DNA from: Lodderomyces elongisporus
Taxonomy: Eukaryota > Ascomycota > Pichiomycetes > Serinales > Debaryomycetaceae
Assembly: GCF_030384665.1 (NCBI RefSeq)
Contig: NC_083678.1
Span: 248,001 to 312,000, forward strand
Length of the DNA: 64,000 nucleotides
Reading direction: 5' to 3'
Both the position numbers and the translations under genes were made by a program. The notes under the pieces are model-generated. The model was not told the DNA's origin. It did not search any database and saw only the letters and a program-made list of their open reading frames with translations. Position 1 is the first letter of the stretch. Every line of letters starts with the position of its first letter. This document shows positions 1 through 10,399 of the stretch, in pieces.

Positions 1-1273
1 AAGGATTCCCAAGGACTTGACATTAACCGATAAAAATTTGCTCAAAAATATTGACGAAAAAGATTTGCGTGCTCTAAATGGTACAAGAGTTACAGATGAA
101 ATTTTGAATTTGGTTCCTAAACCAACAGTGTTCAAGCATGCTTTGAGGTTTATCAAGATGTGGGCTCAGCAACGTGCCATATACGCCAACGTATATGGCT
201 TCCCGGGTGGTGTTGCTTGGGCAATGCTCGTGGCAAGGATATGTCAACTATACCCAAATGCTGTGAGCTCATACATTGTTGAGAAATTCTTTCAAATATA
301 TTCCCAATGGAGCTGGCCACAACCAGTGCTCTTGAAACAAATCGAAGATGGTCCTTTGCAGGTGCGAGTATGGAACCCCAAATTGTACTCTTTAGATCGC
401 CAGCACCGAATGCCAGTTATCACGCCTGCATATCCATCAATGTGTGCAACGCATAACATCACCGCTTCAACTCAAAAAATTATTCTCGATGAGTTCCAAC
501 GTGGTACTACGATAATGCATGGCATCTTGGACGGAACAAAGAACTGGCTGGATTTGCTACAACGTCATGATTTCTTCCATCGATATAAATTCTATTTGTG
601 TGTAGTTGCAGCCACCAAATCAACATACGAAGAGCACCTCAAGTATAGTGGAATGTTTGAAAGTAAATTGAGATTGTTGGTTCAAAAATTGGAAATGGTG
701 CCTGGAGTCGAGTTAGCCCACCCATATGTAAAGTCATTTGAGAATGGATACTACTGTGACTCTGAGGATCAAGTATTGAACTTGATTAATACGTATGGAA
801 CGTTGAAAGGAGAGGAGCTTGCTTCACTGTTGAAATCAAGCAAGGAGAAGTCTGAAAGTTCCAATAATACCACTAATCAGCAGGATAATAATGCCAGTAC
901 TAATATTAATGGAGACAATGAAAACCTTAACCAAGGCAACACCAACAGCGATACCACCAATGATGCCAAAATTGAGGTTAACTTAACAAAACTATACATC
1001 GGACTCAAGCTCTCGCTTCAAAAGGAAGGCGAAAAGACACTCGACATACAACACCCGTGTGCCGAGTTTTTCAACATTTGCAAGAGTTGGCCAGAATACG
1101 AAGTGGGTAAGCATTTTGTCCAAATCAAGAATGTCAAACTTTACGACTTGCTGAATGATGTATATGTTGAAGGCGAAACCAGACCCAAAAAAACTGTGAA
1201 ACGCAAGAGATTAGTGGCAAAAGATGACAGTAAAAAAAAGGCAAAGAGCGTTGAGGCCAACGGTACCGCATAA
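1..1273 (+). CDS. PAP1: Poly(A) polymerase, C-terminal part (5' end outside window)
   Basis: Nuclear poly(A) polymerase, which adds poly(A) tails to cleaved pre-mRNA 3' ends as part of the cleavage/polyadenylation factor. The reading frame is already open at base 2, and the first codon that could be taken for a start (17-19) is TTG inside conserved sequence, so the gene continues to the left. The nucleotidyltransferase domain with the catalytic Asp residues is therefore mostly outside the window. What is visible is the central domain (KMWAQQRAIYANVYGFPGG, then FHRYKFYLCV) and the RNA-binding domain, followed by an Asn/Thr-rich linker and a basic C-terminal tail (KKTVKRKRL, KKKAK) suitable for nuclear import. 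A CTG at 548-550 falls in a W-S-x-L context, where Ser is usual. In Candida species this gene is one of the non-sex genes inside the MTL idiomorph. It converges with the permease gene at 1759. Confidence 0.95.
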   Translation, partial: RIPKDLTLTDKNLLKNIDEKDLRALNGTRVTDEILNLVPKPTVFKHALRFIKMWAQQRAIYANVYGFPGGVAWAMLVARICQLYPNAVSSYIVEKFFQIYSQWSWPQPVLLKQIEDGPLQVRVWNPKLYSLDRQHRMPVITPAYPSMCATHNITASTQKIILDEFQRGTTIMHGILDGTKNWLDLLQRHDFFHRYKFYLCVVAATKSTYEEHLKYSGMFESKLRLLVQKLEMVPGVELAHPYVKSFENGYYCDSEDQVLNLINTYGTLKGEELASLLKSSKEKSESSNNTTNQQDNNASTNINGDNENLNQGNTNSDTTNDAKIEVNLTKLYIGLKLSLQKEGEKTLDIQHPCAEFFNICKSWPEYEVGKHFVQIKNVKLYDLLNDVYVEGETRPKKTVKRKRLVAKDDSKKKAKSVEANGTA

Positions 1274-1758
1274 ATAGAGAACCCATCGAAACTAGATGAA
1301 TATACAAAATCGCATAACAAAACAAAACAAATAAACTAAACTTTTTACTATTTAAATTAATTTAAAAACAATATTTGCTATTTTCTTTTCTTGATTATTT
1401 CGTCTTCTTTATTTTCGCTTCACTTTTTTTTTTTCATTCTAAATTCTTGAAAGTTGAAAAACATTAAGAATTTACAACTATATACTAGTTACCAGTTTAA
1501 TGCAAAACAAAGTTTTTAAAAAAAATTTAAAAAATAAAATAAAGACAAAACATTAGACAGTCATATACACGTTCGAAGGATTAATCATAACAATGATGGT
1601 AATAACAATAATCATACTAGCATCTAATTGTCATTATCTTCGTTCTCATCCTCTTTTCCCCTCTCAATTTCTCCTTCTTTCTACTCTTGCCCTTTCTCGG
1701 CCGTCCTTTCCCAACCTCCTCCCCCTCCCTCCATCTGCTTTCGACTCTCTTGTCACTT
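1274..1758. other. Convergent intergenic region PAP1 / permease
   Basis: About 485 bases of AT-rich sequence with T and A runs (for example around 1427-1436) between two converging 3' ends. I see no conserved ORF and no tRNA-like structure; it probably holds the two 3' UTRs and polyadenylation signals. Confidence 0.5.
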
Positions 1759-3549
1759 CTAACACCAGTAATTCCAAATTCTCCACCACCATGGTTTTTG
1801 ATGGATCCTTTCTCGTTCCTCGGCCAACTCACTTCTGATTAATTCAATATCAAGGTGTCTTCTACCACTATCTAAATCAATCTCTTTTAAAGGACGAAGC
1901 ATAGTCCAGCTTCTCGAATACAACTTATGACCGATATAAAATAAAATCACCACAATGGCACCGAGGAAATTTTGGAAAAATGCCTCGGCGGAAACATGGC
2001 CAATATATAATTGCAATGCCAACACAAAGAGTAGAAACACAAGCGTATAAATGGATCCAATGATCCCTGTGTTGGCCTTGAATGTTAATTCATCTAATGA
2101 GCGGCCTTGAGCTTTCCATGCCAAACGGAACCTAATGTGCACCGCTGCAATGGAACCCCAACTGAATAAGGTGGCTAATGATGCAACACTCAAAAGCCAA
2201 TTAAACACTACACTTTGATCTTTATAGGCTGCAAGGAATCCGAGTAAACCAAATAATGCAGAGACGCAGAGTGCCACTAATGGGCGACCCTTTCTATCGA
2301 CATAAGCAAAAAGTGATGGCGCGAGTCCTTGTTGTCCTAAAGATTGAATGGTTCTTGAGCATCCATAAACTGCTGAGTTACCTGTTGAAAGCACAGTGAT
2401 TAAGATACAGGCATTAAATATCGAAGGCAAGGCCTTGATACCACCATCCTTAATGGCAATGACAAATGGTGATGTTGAATTTGTTGAACCTGATTTGCCT
2501 AATAAGTCTGGATGATTGTATGGAACAAGCAAGCCAACAAACATTAATGAAACGAAAAAGAACAAAAACAATCTCCAAAACACTTGTCTCACTGCTTTTG
2601 GTAGTGTCTTTGCTGGGTTTTTAGTCTCTGCACTGGCTAACCCCACCATTTCTGTTCCTGCCATAGAGTACGATGCAGTAATGAATGTAGATGCAACACC
2701 ATGAAATCCATTGGGTAAAGCACCATTGCCCACATGCCAGTTCTTGCCGCCGATAAACTCATGTGTCGGTCCACCGCCGCAAACCAAAACTATTCCCAAG
2801 ATGATGAATCCAACAATGGCCATAATTTTGAAAATCGTCATGTAGTATTCAGCCTCACCAAAGCCTCGCACATCAACAAGGAAATTAATCATAAATATAA
2901 ACACGTAGAATATCACCACCCAGCTTGCAGGGTTTATATTATCATTCCAGTATGTGATACACATTGATGCGGCAACTAATTCCAACGGCAATACAAACAA
3001 CCACATGATTGCATAGTTCCATCCGACAGCAAAACCCCATGATGGTTCAACAAATCTTGACGCATAAGTAGAAAATGCACCATTAACAGGGTAAACAACA
3101 CATAACTCACCTAGAGCTTGCACAACACAAAAGACCATTGTGCCCACAATACCCCACGATATGACTAAACTTGCTGGACCACCTGATCGCAACGCGCTTC
3201 CTGAACCAATCAAGAGACCAGTACCAATGGCACCTCCAAGGGCAATCATTTGAATATGACGGTTCTTCAATTCTCGATGTAAATTCTCTTCATTGTCGCC
3301 TGTTTTTTCGTTATCGCTTCGTGCTGCATCTGCATCTGCATCTGCATCTCCATCTCCATGTCCGTCTTTGCCAACATTGTCAGCTCTCTTGAATGAGTCT
3401 TTGAAATGCTGCCATCTCGAAGAAGATGCATACCCTTCGCCTTCTTTGTTGTCTATCTCAATGTTGCTGCTTTCGTTATTGCTAAGATCGTTATTGCTGT
3501 TGCTACTCTCATGAAGGATTTCGACTGAATCAGACTTTTCTCCACCCAT
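1759..3549 (-). CDS. HIP1: Amino acid permease of the GAP1/HIP1 (AAT) family
   Basis: Plasma-membrane proton/amino-acid symporter of 596 aa, a usual length for yeast amino acid permeases. A hydrophilic N-terminal tail of about 95 residues carries a low-complexity Asp-Ala repeat (about residues 68-76). It is followed by roughly 12 membrane segments beginning with the diagnostic GGAIGTGLLIGSG motif (about 105-117). The consensus loop ASAETKNPAKTLPKA and the C-terminal signature of the family, ending in aromatic residues and a final Cys (PWWWRIWNYWC), are present. In yeast Gap1 the N-terminal Lys residues and this C-terminal tail control ubiquitin-dependent turnover. The symbol follows C. albicans HIP1, placed by synteny between PAP1 and FCR3; the real substrate range cannot be read from sequence. 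It is divergent from the bZIP gene across a 2.9 kb promoter region containing GATA and CACGTG motifs. Confidence 0.88.
   Translation of the reverse strand: MGGEKSDSVEILHESSNSNNDLSNNESSNIEIDNKEGEGYASSSRWQHFKDSFKRADNVGKDGHGDGDADADADAARSDNEKTGDNEENLHRELKNRHIQMIALGGAIGTGLLIGSGSALRSGGPASLVISWGIVGTMVFCVVQALGELCVVYPVNGAFSTYASRFVEPSWGFAVGWNYAIMWLFVLPLELVAASMCITYWNDNINPASWVVIFYVFIFMINFLVDVRGFGEAEYYMTIFKIMAIVGFIILGIVLVCGGGPTHEFIGGKNWHVGNGALPNGFHGVASTFITASYSMAGTEMVGLASAETKNPAKTLPKAVRQVFWRLFLFFFVSLMFVGLLVPYNHPDLLGKSGSTNSTSPFVIAIKDGGIKALPSIFNACILITVLSTGNSAVYGCSRTIQSLGQQGLAPSLFAYVDRKGRPLVALCVSALFGLLGFLAAYKDQSVVFNWLLSVASLATLFSWGSIAAVHIRFRLAWKAQGRSLDELTFKANTGIIGSIYTLVFLLFVLALQLYIGHVSAEAFFQNFLGAIVVILFYIGHKLYSRSWTMLRPLKEIDLDSGRRHLDIELIRSELAEERERIHQKPWWWRIWNYWC
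3327..3360 (+). repeat. Coding hexanucleotide repeat (GCATCT)n in the permease gene
   Basis: A run of CATCTG/CATCTC hexamers on the plus strand encodes the alternating Asp-Ala stretch in the permease N-terminus on the minus strand. A similar hexamer run, read from the other strand, lies in STI1 at 9309-9340. Confidence 0.8.
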
Positions 3550-6466
3550 TTTGCACTAATTTGCTGATTAAATGTGTGTATATATATATATATACTGGGT
3601 GCAATGAAGGGAGGAAAGAATTAATGAAACTCTCCAAAGTAATGATTTAAAAAAAAAAAAATGAAAAGAAAGGAGACAGGATAAAGATGATCAAACACTT
3701 GACTCTTCTAAATTCACCAATAGCGTTGAAAGGGTTTCTAGTCAAATCTGTTTTTCTTTTTTTTTTGATCTTTCTTTTCACTCTATTATGTAACTAGTTT
3801 CTTTCCCTCTTTCTTCTCAGCTCATATAATTTTTCATTGTGTCAATCGCACCACTATTGTCTATATTTTTTTTTTCTTTCTCTCTCTCTGTCTTTGCTTT
3901 GCATAGCGAACATGGGGAACGTATACTGTGAGCCGGCACAGGTGAAAAAGAAAGAATAAAGACAAAAAAAATGAACTATAAGAAAATAAGAAAATAAATG
4001 AAAAAAATAAAGAACCGGGTAGTGTAATTGGTAATTCTTGTGTGGTGCAAAAGCTGAGGTGGGTTGTTCAGCTATTGGGCACTGGAGTTGCATCTTGCAT
4101 CTTGCATGGCACGGCGTTTTTGCACTCGATGTGAAGAAAAGCAAAAAAAAAAAGAAAAAGAAAAAAAGAAATAAATTTCACAAAATTTTCTTCATTTTAA
4201 ATTTTTTTTTTTCTTGGTCTTTCGCACCTGACATTCCGCTTTGATGTATTATACTAGCGGCATTTCACGAAAGTGGAAGGTCCATTCCCTTTCCTTCTTT
4301 CCTCCCCTTCTTTTCTCCTTTCCTTCCCTCCCCCACTAACTCAAAGGAATATTTGTTATTTCACATTCGACACAAATGTCGGAAATTAAAGAGAGAGAGA
4401 GAAAAGAAAGAAATCATAAAAAAAAGGAGGGAATTTCTCCTTCAATTCGCCGTTTTCATAAAATGGAACTGAAAAACTGTATTCCTGTCAGCTCCATATA
4501 GCTAAAAAAAATATCTTTTTTTCTTAGGGTGCAAATAAGCATCCTGTTAATATTGGCTTAGAATCTGAGTAATATATGTCTCGGTGTATTGAAATACTTT
4601 CAACCTTAGGCTCTCCTTTCCTTACTAAGCTATATGGCAATAATAGCCAAAGTAGATCTCCTTTTGAATAAAAGAAAAAAATTAAGAAAAAAAAAAATAA
4701 AAAGGAAGGTGGTCACGTGGGTTGAGTGTGTATGTCCAAAGTATATTGACAATTCATTCACGTGACTCGCAATGCCTGAAAAAAGGGAGGAAAAGTAAAA
4801 AAAATAAAGTTATCTAACAAGTAGTATAGTATAGTGTCCTTGTATGTGTATGTGTCATTGTATGTGTATGTGTGTGTGTGCTGAAGTGTGTGATCATGCC
4901 CATATCTAACCATGTAAAGACTTCAACATTATAAGTGATCTTTCAACATGAACAACCATTCAAGTTTAAGTTTTTCCTTTCGAGGTTAAAAATAAAAAAT
5001 CAAAAAAAAAATTGACTCTCGAATGCAATTACGTCTCAATTTATTGGGAAATGTGAAGATATTTATATAAATCATTCAAAGATAACACGCTAGGAAATGA
5101 AGAAGGAGGTGGGGAGGAGGCTCATATTTGTAGCGTGTTTTTTTTTTCTTTTGCTTTTTATTTCATTTTATTAGAACAAAAAAAAAAAAAATCAAAAAAT
5201 AGTTAACCGTTGATAGCCGTTTAACCATTGAAATGTTCTGTGCCGCACACTCACACGGAAAAGGAAACTCATTTTTCACGCTATATCATTCCGTGAACCC
5301 GTCGACTCCGACATTGTCTATACAAAAAAAAAAAAAAAAAAAAAAAAAGCTAAAAGCAAAATGAAAAAAAGAAAAAAAAAGTGTAATGAATCATATTAGA
5401 ATTGTAATTAATAAACAGTATTTCGAAAGACTTTGGCCATATAAGACATGTATGTGGATATTTGTATATGTGTATATGTGTTTTATGAATGTGTGTATAT
5501 AGAAGTATATACTTATTTACTCGCGCCGTTGTTAGCCGTCATTTTCTCGCCACAGTAGAGTTGTTAGTCACGTGATAGTGCGTTTCATTATACCACATAA
5601 TGACTTTTATTCCAATGTGAGCCTTTTTTCTATTTTAACGGATTAACCCTGTATTTTCTTCCATATTTGTTTTCAGTCTTTTGATCTTTATATATATTAG
5701 TGGTATCCCCCTCCCCGGACTTAATTAATATATTTGATCAAACCAGCAAGCAAGAGAGGATGTTCTTATCGTTTGATGATGTGGAATATTTTCTTATTTC
5801 TTATTTCTTATTTCTTTCTTCTTTTATTTTCTTTTTCCTATTATTGTATGAAATTTAACATTGACAATTTTCATCACTAACTTCATTTGAAAACAATTGG
5901 AACAAAGCGAGAGGAAGACAAAGAAAGAAGAAGAAAAAGAAAGAGGGATAGAGTATATATATGTTACAATGATGTTTTAGTAATAGTCCTTTGATAATAT
6001 ATGCAATGTAGAGGTTGTAGTAGCTAAAGTAACACTTAATAATCTACAGTAGCATCTGCTACTAATTCAATTTGTCTCTTCTATCCAAAAATAAAAAAAT
6101 AAAAATAATAGAACTTGAATCCTTTTTTTCCCGCAAAAGAAAAAAATCATGGAAGCATTATTTCCCTTTTTTCTTCACCCTCCCCCCCCCCCTCCTCCCA
6201 CCTAAAACAAAAATTAATAATAATAATAATACTTAAAAAGAGAGAAAAAAAAAGAAAAGGAAGAAAAAGAGAACAGTGCTTAATATAACAAATTGTGTAT
6301 ATCTGTGTATCTCCTTGTGTGTTTTCCCAACATCAGAAACAGACTTGAGTCCAAATTAACAAAACTTATTCTTTTTTGGAAAGAAAGAAAAATAATCATA
6401 ATCATTTCCATCTACTCACAGTACAGTCTAGTTGATTTACAAGACTATTGATTTTTCTTAACAACT
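3550..6466. promoter_or_regulatory. 2.9 kb divergent intergenic region, permease / bZIP
   Basis: No convincing coding sequence. It contains many A/T runs (for example a pure A run near 5323-5348), TG-rich stretches (4840-4880, 5450-5512) and a C run at 6183-6192. Candidate regulatory motifs seen directly: CACGTG at 4714-4719, 4759-4764 and 5569-5574 (Cbf1-type E-boxes), TTACTAA at 4622-4628 and TTAGTAA at 5978-5984 (Yap/AP-1 response elements), and GATAA cores near 4806 and 5081. Long shared promoters are common for CUG-clade regulatory genes. Function of each motif is inference. Confidence 0.5.
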
Positions 6467-6549
6467 ATGGCTTTCAATGCAAATGTCGCCCTGAACTTTT
6501 GGCCCAATGAGCATCAGTATCCACCTTACCAACACCACCACCAACAATT

Positions 6550-6595
<46 letters not shown>

Positions 6596-7966
6596 CTGCA
6601 GCATGGACACCCAGGTCAACCATCATCTTCATCTTCAGTGTCAATACCATCAGCAGATGGTAATAATCCTCAAAACTATGATGATTTTAATGAACTAAAC
6701 CATAGAAATGTCAAGTTGTTCAACTCTCAAACACAGCCACAACAACATCACCAACAACAACAGCAGCAACAGGAACCATCTCAATCAGAGTTTGATGCTA
6801 CATTTGCTCAGTTTGGATATCCTTCTGTAAACCAAGATTTCTCTTCTCAACAGCCAGACTTTGATGCTCGCGAGTCAAGTTTGTTTGATTACCAAAGAGA
6901 TGGCCAGATATCTTTTCCACACCCTACTGAAACTAATGACCAGGGATACCCTATTGTTGATTTAGGGCAATTTTCAGCATCTTCAGATTCCTCATCGCCA
7001 CTTAATATCGGCACCAATCAAAATTTATTAACTCCAAGGCTATCGGAAAATTCTGGCAACTATGAAGTAAAGGCAAAGAAAGAACCGTTGCAACTGCATC
7101 AAGAGTTGCAAGAATCGCAATCACAACCTCAGTCACAATTAAAGCAACAGCAACAACAAATACAACAACAACAACAACAAATACAACAACAACAACAACA
7201 ACAACAGCGTAAACCCAATATACCAGCTTCTTCTTCGTCTCAAAAATCCAAGAAGCAATTGTTGGATGAACAAGATGCTATATTAATAGCCAGGGATGAT
7301 TCCGAGTTGACAGAAGAAGAATTACAAATGAAGAGAAAAGCTCAGAATAGGGCAGCACAAAGAGCATTTAGAGAACGTAAAGAATTTAAACTCAAAGAAC
7401 TCGAAGCAAAGTTGTTGGAAAGTGAAGAAGAACGACTCAAGCTACGCGAGGAATTGGAAATTATTAGAAAGCAAAACCTTTCAATATTCACTGAAAATGA
7501 ACTCTTGAAATACTCAGATAACCCTGGAGCAATAATGAATCATCTTGCATCAGCCAATCATAAGCAAAATTATAATTATAATGACAATGATACTAATAAT
7601 AATAGTAATAGCAACAATAGTTTAAATACAAACGCCTCGCAAACAAATGCTACTACTTTCCATTTCCCACAAAACCAAGCAGAGTTTATAACCCAGCTTA
7701 CACAGGGCACATCTCATTTCATAAATACAAAGACAGTTGATAAAGTATACGATGATACCGAGGGAAAGAAGCTATTAGCCATTGGTGCCGTATGGGATTA
7801 TTTACAAATCAAAGCTGAAGAAGCCAATCTTGACTCAAACTCGATAGATTTTAACGAAGTGATGAACAGATTGAAAGGGCACGAAAAATGTCATGGTTAT
7901 GGACCTGCATATACTTTGGAGAGGGTTAATCAGGCGATTCAAGAAAGTATGGAGTACATGGACTGA
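6467..7966 (+). CDS. FCR3: Yap-type bZIP transcription factor (FCR3/YAP3-like)
   Basis: DNA-binding bZIP regulator of the fungal AP-1 (Yap) subfamily, 499 aa. Two long CAA/CAG-coded polyGln segments occupy about residues 25-46 and 220-250. The basic region begins near residue 288 and carries the Yap signature N-R-A-A-Q-R-A-F-R-E-R (294-304); a leucine-heptad zipper follows to about 345. An Asn-rich linker leads to a conserved C-terminal domain of about 70 residues (WDYLQIK ... GHEKCHGYGP). This retains a Cys-containing motif like the C-terminal region of AP-1 factors, but I do not see the paired cysteine clusters of Yap1/Cap1, so it is unlikely to be the main oxidant sensor. FCR3 is favoured by synteny (next to STI1 and the permease); C. 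albicans FCR3 was isolated as a fluconazole-resistance gene in budding yeast. Two Yap-type motifs upstream would allow autoregulation. Confidence 0.82.
6547..6596 (+). repeat. CAA repeat encoding polyGln
   Basis: A nearly pure (CAA)n tract in the bZIP gene, likely length-variable between strains. Related CAA/CAG tracts occur at 6749-6772 and 7141-7208 in the same gene. Confidence 0.85.
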
Positions 7967-8608
7967 TCAAGTTCAAGCTCAAGTTCAAAATCTTTTTTCT
8001 TAAGAAGGTTTTGCTTTACTTTTTGATGTACCATTGTTCGATTTGTATCAATATTCCATTTTTTTACTTTACTTATATTCAGTTCTTGCAGACTTTCTTT
8101 TAGAGAAAGATGGCCAATACCTTTGATAGTTTTCTATTATTCTTTATATTGTGTTTGAAAAGAAAATTCAAAAACTTTCTACGTCCTTTCCTTTTGAAGA
8201 AATACGACTGTTCTCTTTTTTTTTTGTTTGGTTAAACGGTGACAACTTTGTTGTTCATGATCTGTACTTCCACAACTCTTTGCATAAGCAGTATCCTAAA
8301 TGGATGGAAGATTCTAGCAAAAAAAAAAAAAAAAATGGAAAAAATATTAAATTAAAAATATTAAAAAATAAGAGTCTCGCTCTCTTTCGCCTTCTTTCCT
8401 TTGCTTTCTATAAGTTCCATAATTTGTATATTTTTTTTTAAGCGCAAAGGAAGAGAAAAAAAAAAGAGAGTAACCATATCTGATCTCTATTTAATAACAT
8501 CATAATCATTCCCAACAACAACTACAACAAGTTCTTATTATATATCACATTTTCACCATCATCACCATCATCAGAATATAAATCTTTTTCTTTTTTTTTT
8601 TTTTGGCA
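7967..8608. promoter_or_regulatory. STI1: Intergenic region and STI1 promoter with heat-shock motifs
   Basis: About 640 bases between two same-strand genes. GAAnnTTC heat-shock cores are seen at 8162-8169 and 8307-8314 (the second followed by an imperfect third unit). STI1 is a classical heat-shock-inducible gene, so Hsf1 binding here is a reasonable inference. The leader just before the ATG is rich in CAA/CAT and then T, as in strongly expressed yeast genes. Confidence 0.5.
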
Positions 8609-10399
8609 ATGACTACAGCAGACGAGTACAAGGCAGAAGGAAACAAATATTTTGCAGCTAAGGAATTTGAAAAGGCAATCGATTCATTCACCAAGGCCAT
8701 TGAAGCTTCTCCCGAGCCAAACCATGTTCTTTACTCAAATCGTTCCGGTTCTTATGCCTCATTAAAGGAATTTGGCAAAGCCCTTGAAGATGCGGACGAA
8801 TGTGTCAAGATCAATCCATCTTGGGCTAAAGGTTATAATCGTGTTGGAGGTGCCCAATTTGGATTGGGTAATTTTGAGGATGCCAAAAAGGCATATGAGA
8901 AATGTCTCTCAATAGATCCGCAAAATGCTCAGGCTAAAGAAGGTTTGAAATCAATTGAGAATGCCATTAAAGCAAGAAACTCATCCGATGATATGGGATT
9001 GGGTAAATTATTCCGTGATCCAAACTTGATTAATAAATTGAAGAGCAATCCAAAGACCAGTAAGTTGATGGAGGATCCGGCATTAGTGGCCAAGCTTTTG
9101 GAGATTCAAGCTAACCCACAAGTAAATGCTATGCAATTGATGTCCGACCAGAGATTGATGACTATCATTGCCTCATTGATGGGTATTGACATGGATTTCA
9201 CTGAACCACCATCCAACAAGGATGAAGAATCAAAAAGTACTTCAAAAACCGAAGAACAAACTAAAGCAGAAGAGCAAAAGCAAAACGTGGAAGAAACACC
9301 AAAAACTACCTCTGCATCTGCATCTACATCTGCATCTGCACAAGAGACCAAAAAAGAGGAACCTAGTGAAGACAAGGATGTTGAAATGGAAGATGCATCG
9401 TCATCTAGCAAAGCTGAGGCTGATCAAGCAAAAGCTGAAGGAAACACTCTTTACAAGCAACGCAAATTCGATGAAGCAATTGCTTGTTATGACAAAGCCT
9501 GGGACTTGCACAAGGACATCACATACCTTAACAATAAAGCTGCTGCAGAATATGAAAAGGGAGACTACGATGCAGCCATCAAGACATGTAACCAAGCCGT
9601 GGATGAAGGTCGTGACATGCGTGCAGACTATAAACTTATTGCCAAATCTTTTGCTCGTTTAGGTAACACTTATTTGAAGAAAGATGACTTGCCACAAGCC
9701 GTCAAATATTTCGATAAGTCCCTTACTGAGCATCGTACCCCTGATGTTTTGAACAAATTGCGTTCAACTCAACGTGAGATCAAGATTAGAGAAGCAGCAG
9801 CATACATAAACCCTGAAAAAGCTGAGGAAGCTCGTCTTGAAGGTAAACAGCATTTTACCAATGCCGACTGGCCTGCTGCTGTGAAAGCATATTCAGAAAT
9901 GATTAAAAGAGCACCTGAGGATGCCAGGGGTTACTCCAACCGTGCTGCGGCTCTTATCAAGCTTCTCTCGTTTCCAGATGCGATCAAAGACTGTGATCTT
10001 GCTATTGAAAAAGATCCAAACTTTATTCGTGCGTACATCAGAAAAGCCAACGCTCAATTAATGATGAAAGAATATACACATTGCATGGAAACTTTAAGCG
10101 AAGCCCGCCAAAAGGACTTGGAACACAATAACGGTGCCAACCAACACGAAATCGACCAATTGTTCAACAAAGTCACATATCAAAGATTCCAAAATATTGA
10201 AGGTGAAACCCCAGAACAAACTATGGAGAGAGTCAGTAAAGACCCAGAAATTGTTTCCATCTTGCAGGATCCAGTTATGCAAAATATCTTGGCCCAAGCT
10301 AGAGATAATCCTGCTGCATTGCAGGATCATATGAAAAACCCTGATGTTGCAAAGAAGGTTAACTTGTTGATTGCAGCTGGTGTTATTCGTACTAGATAA
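8609..10399 (+). CDS. STI1: Hsp90/Hsp70 co-chaperone Sti1 (Hop)
   Basis: Adaptor that joins Hsp70 and Hsp90 so that client proteins pass between them; cytosolic. The 596-aa product (S. cerevisiae about 589) starts at ATG 8609; the frame is open a little further upstream but has only a TTG there. Domain order is TPR1 (about residues 3-115), the first DP domain (about 130-195, GLGKLFRDPNLINKLKSNPK), a charged low-complexity linker, TPR2A (about 270-380), TPR2B (about 395-515) and the C-terminal DP2 domain (DPEIVSILQDPVMQNILAQA). The linker contains a Ser-Ala repeat coded by GCATCT hexamers. Codon use is biased toward preferred codons, consistent with high expression. Neighbours on both sides are transcription factors, and the position matches STI1 in C. 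albicans. Confidence 0.97.
   Translation: MTTADEYKAEGNKYFAAKEFEKAIDSFTKAIEASPEPNHVLYSNRSGSYASLKEFGKALEDADECVKINPSWAKGYNRVGGAQFGLGNFEDAKKAYEKCLSIDPQNAQAKEGLKSIENAIKARNSSDDMGLGKLFRDPNLINKLKSNPKTSKLMEDPALVAKLLEIQANPQVNAMQLMSDQRLMTIIASLMGIDMDFTEPPSNKDEESKSTSKTEEQTKAEEQKQNVEETPKTTSASASTSASAQETKKEEPSEDKDVEMEDASSSSKAEADQAKAEGNTLYKQRKFDEAIACYDKAWDLHKDITYLNNKAAAEYEKGDYDAAIKTCNQAVDEGRDMRADYKLIAKSFARLGNTYLKKDDLPQAVKYFDKSLTEHRTPDVLNKLRSTQREIKIREAAAYINPEKAEEARLEGKQHFTNADWPAAVKAYSEMIKRAPEDARGYSNRAAALIKLLSFPDAIKDCDLAIEKDPNFIRAYIRKANAQLMMKEYTHCMETLSEARQKDLEHNNGANQHEIDQLFNKVTYQRFQNIEGETPEQTMERVSKDPEIVSILQDPVMQNILAQARDNPAALQDHMKNPDVAKKVNLLIAAGVIRTR
9309..9340 (+). repeat. STI1: Coding hexanucleotide repeat in STI1
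   Basis: GCATCT units, one changed to ACATCT, encode the Ser-Ala stretch in the charged linker between DP1 and TPR2A. Confidence 0.75.

Noticed and set aside
9186..9662. 158-codon frame inside STI1 in another frame
   Set aside because: Overlaps the firmly identified STI1 coding sequence and is low in complexity (Lys/His/Leu).
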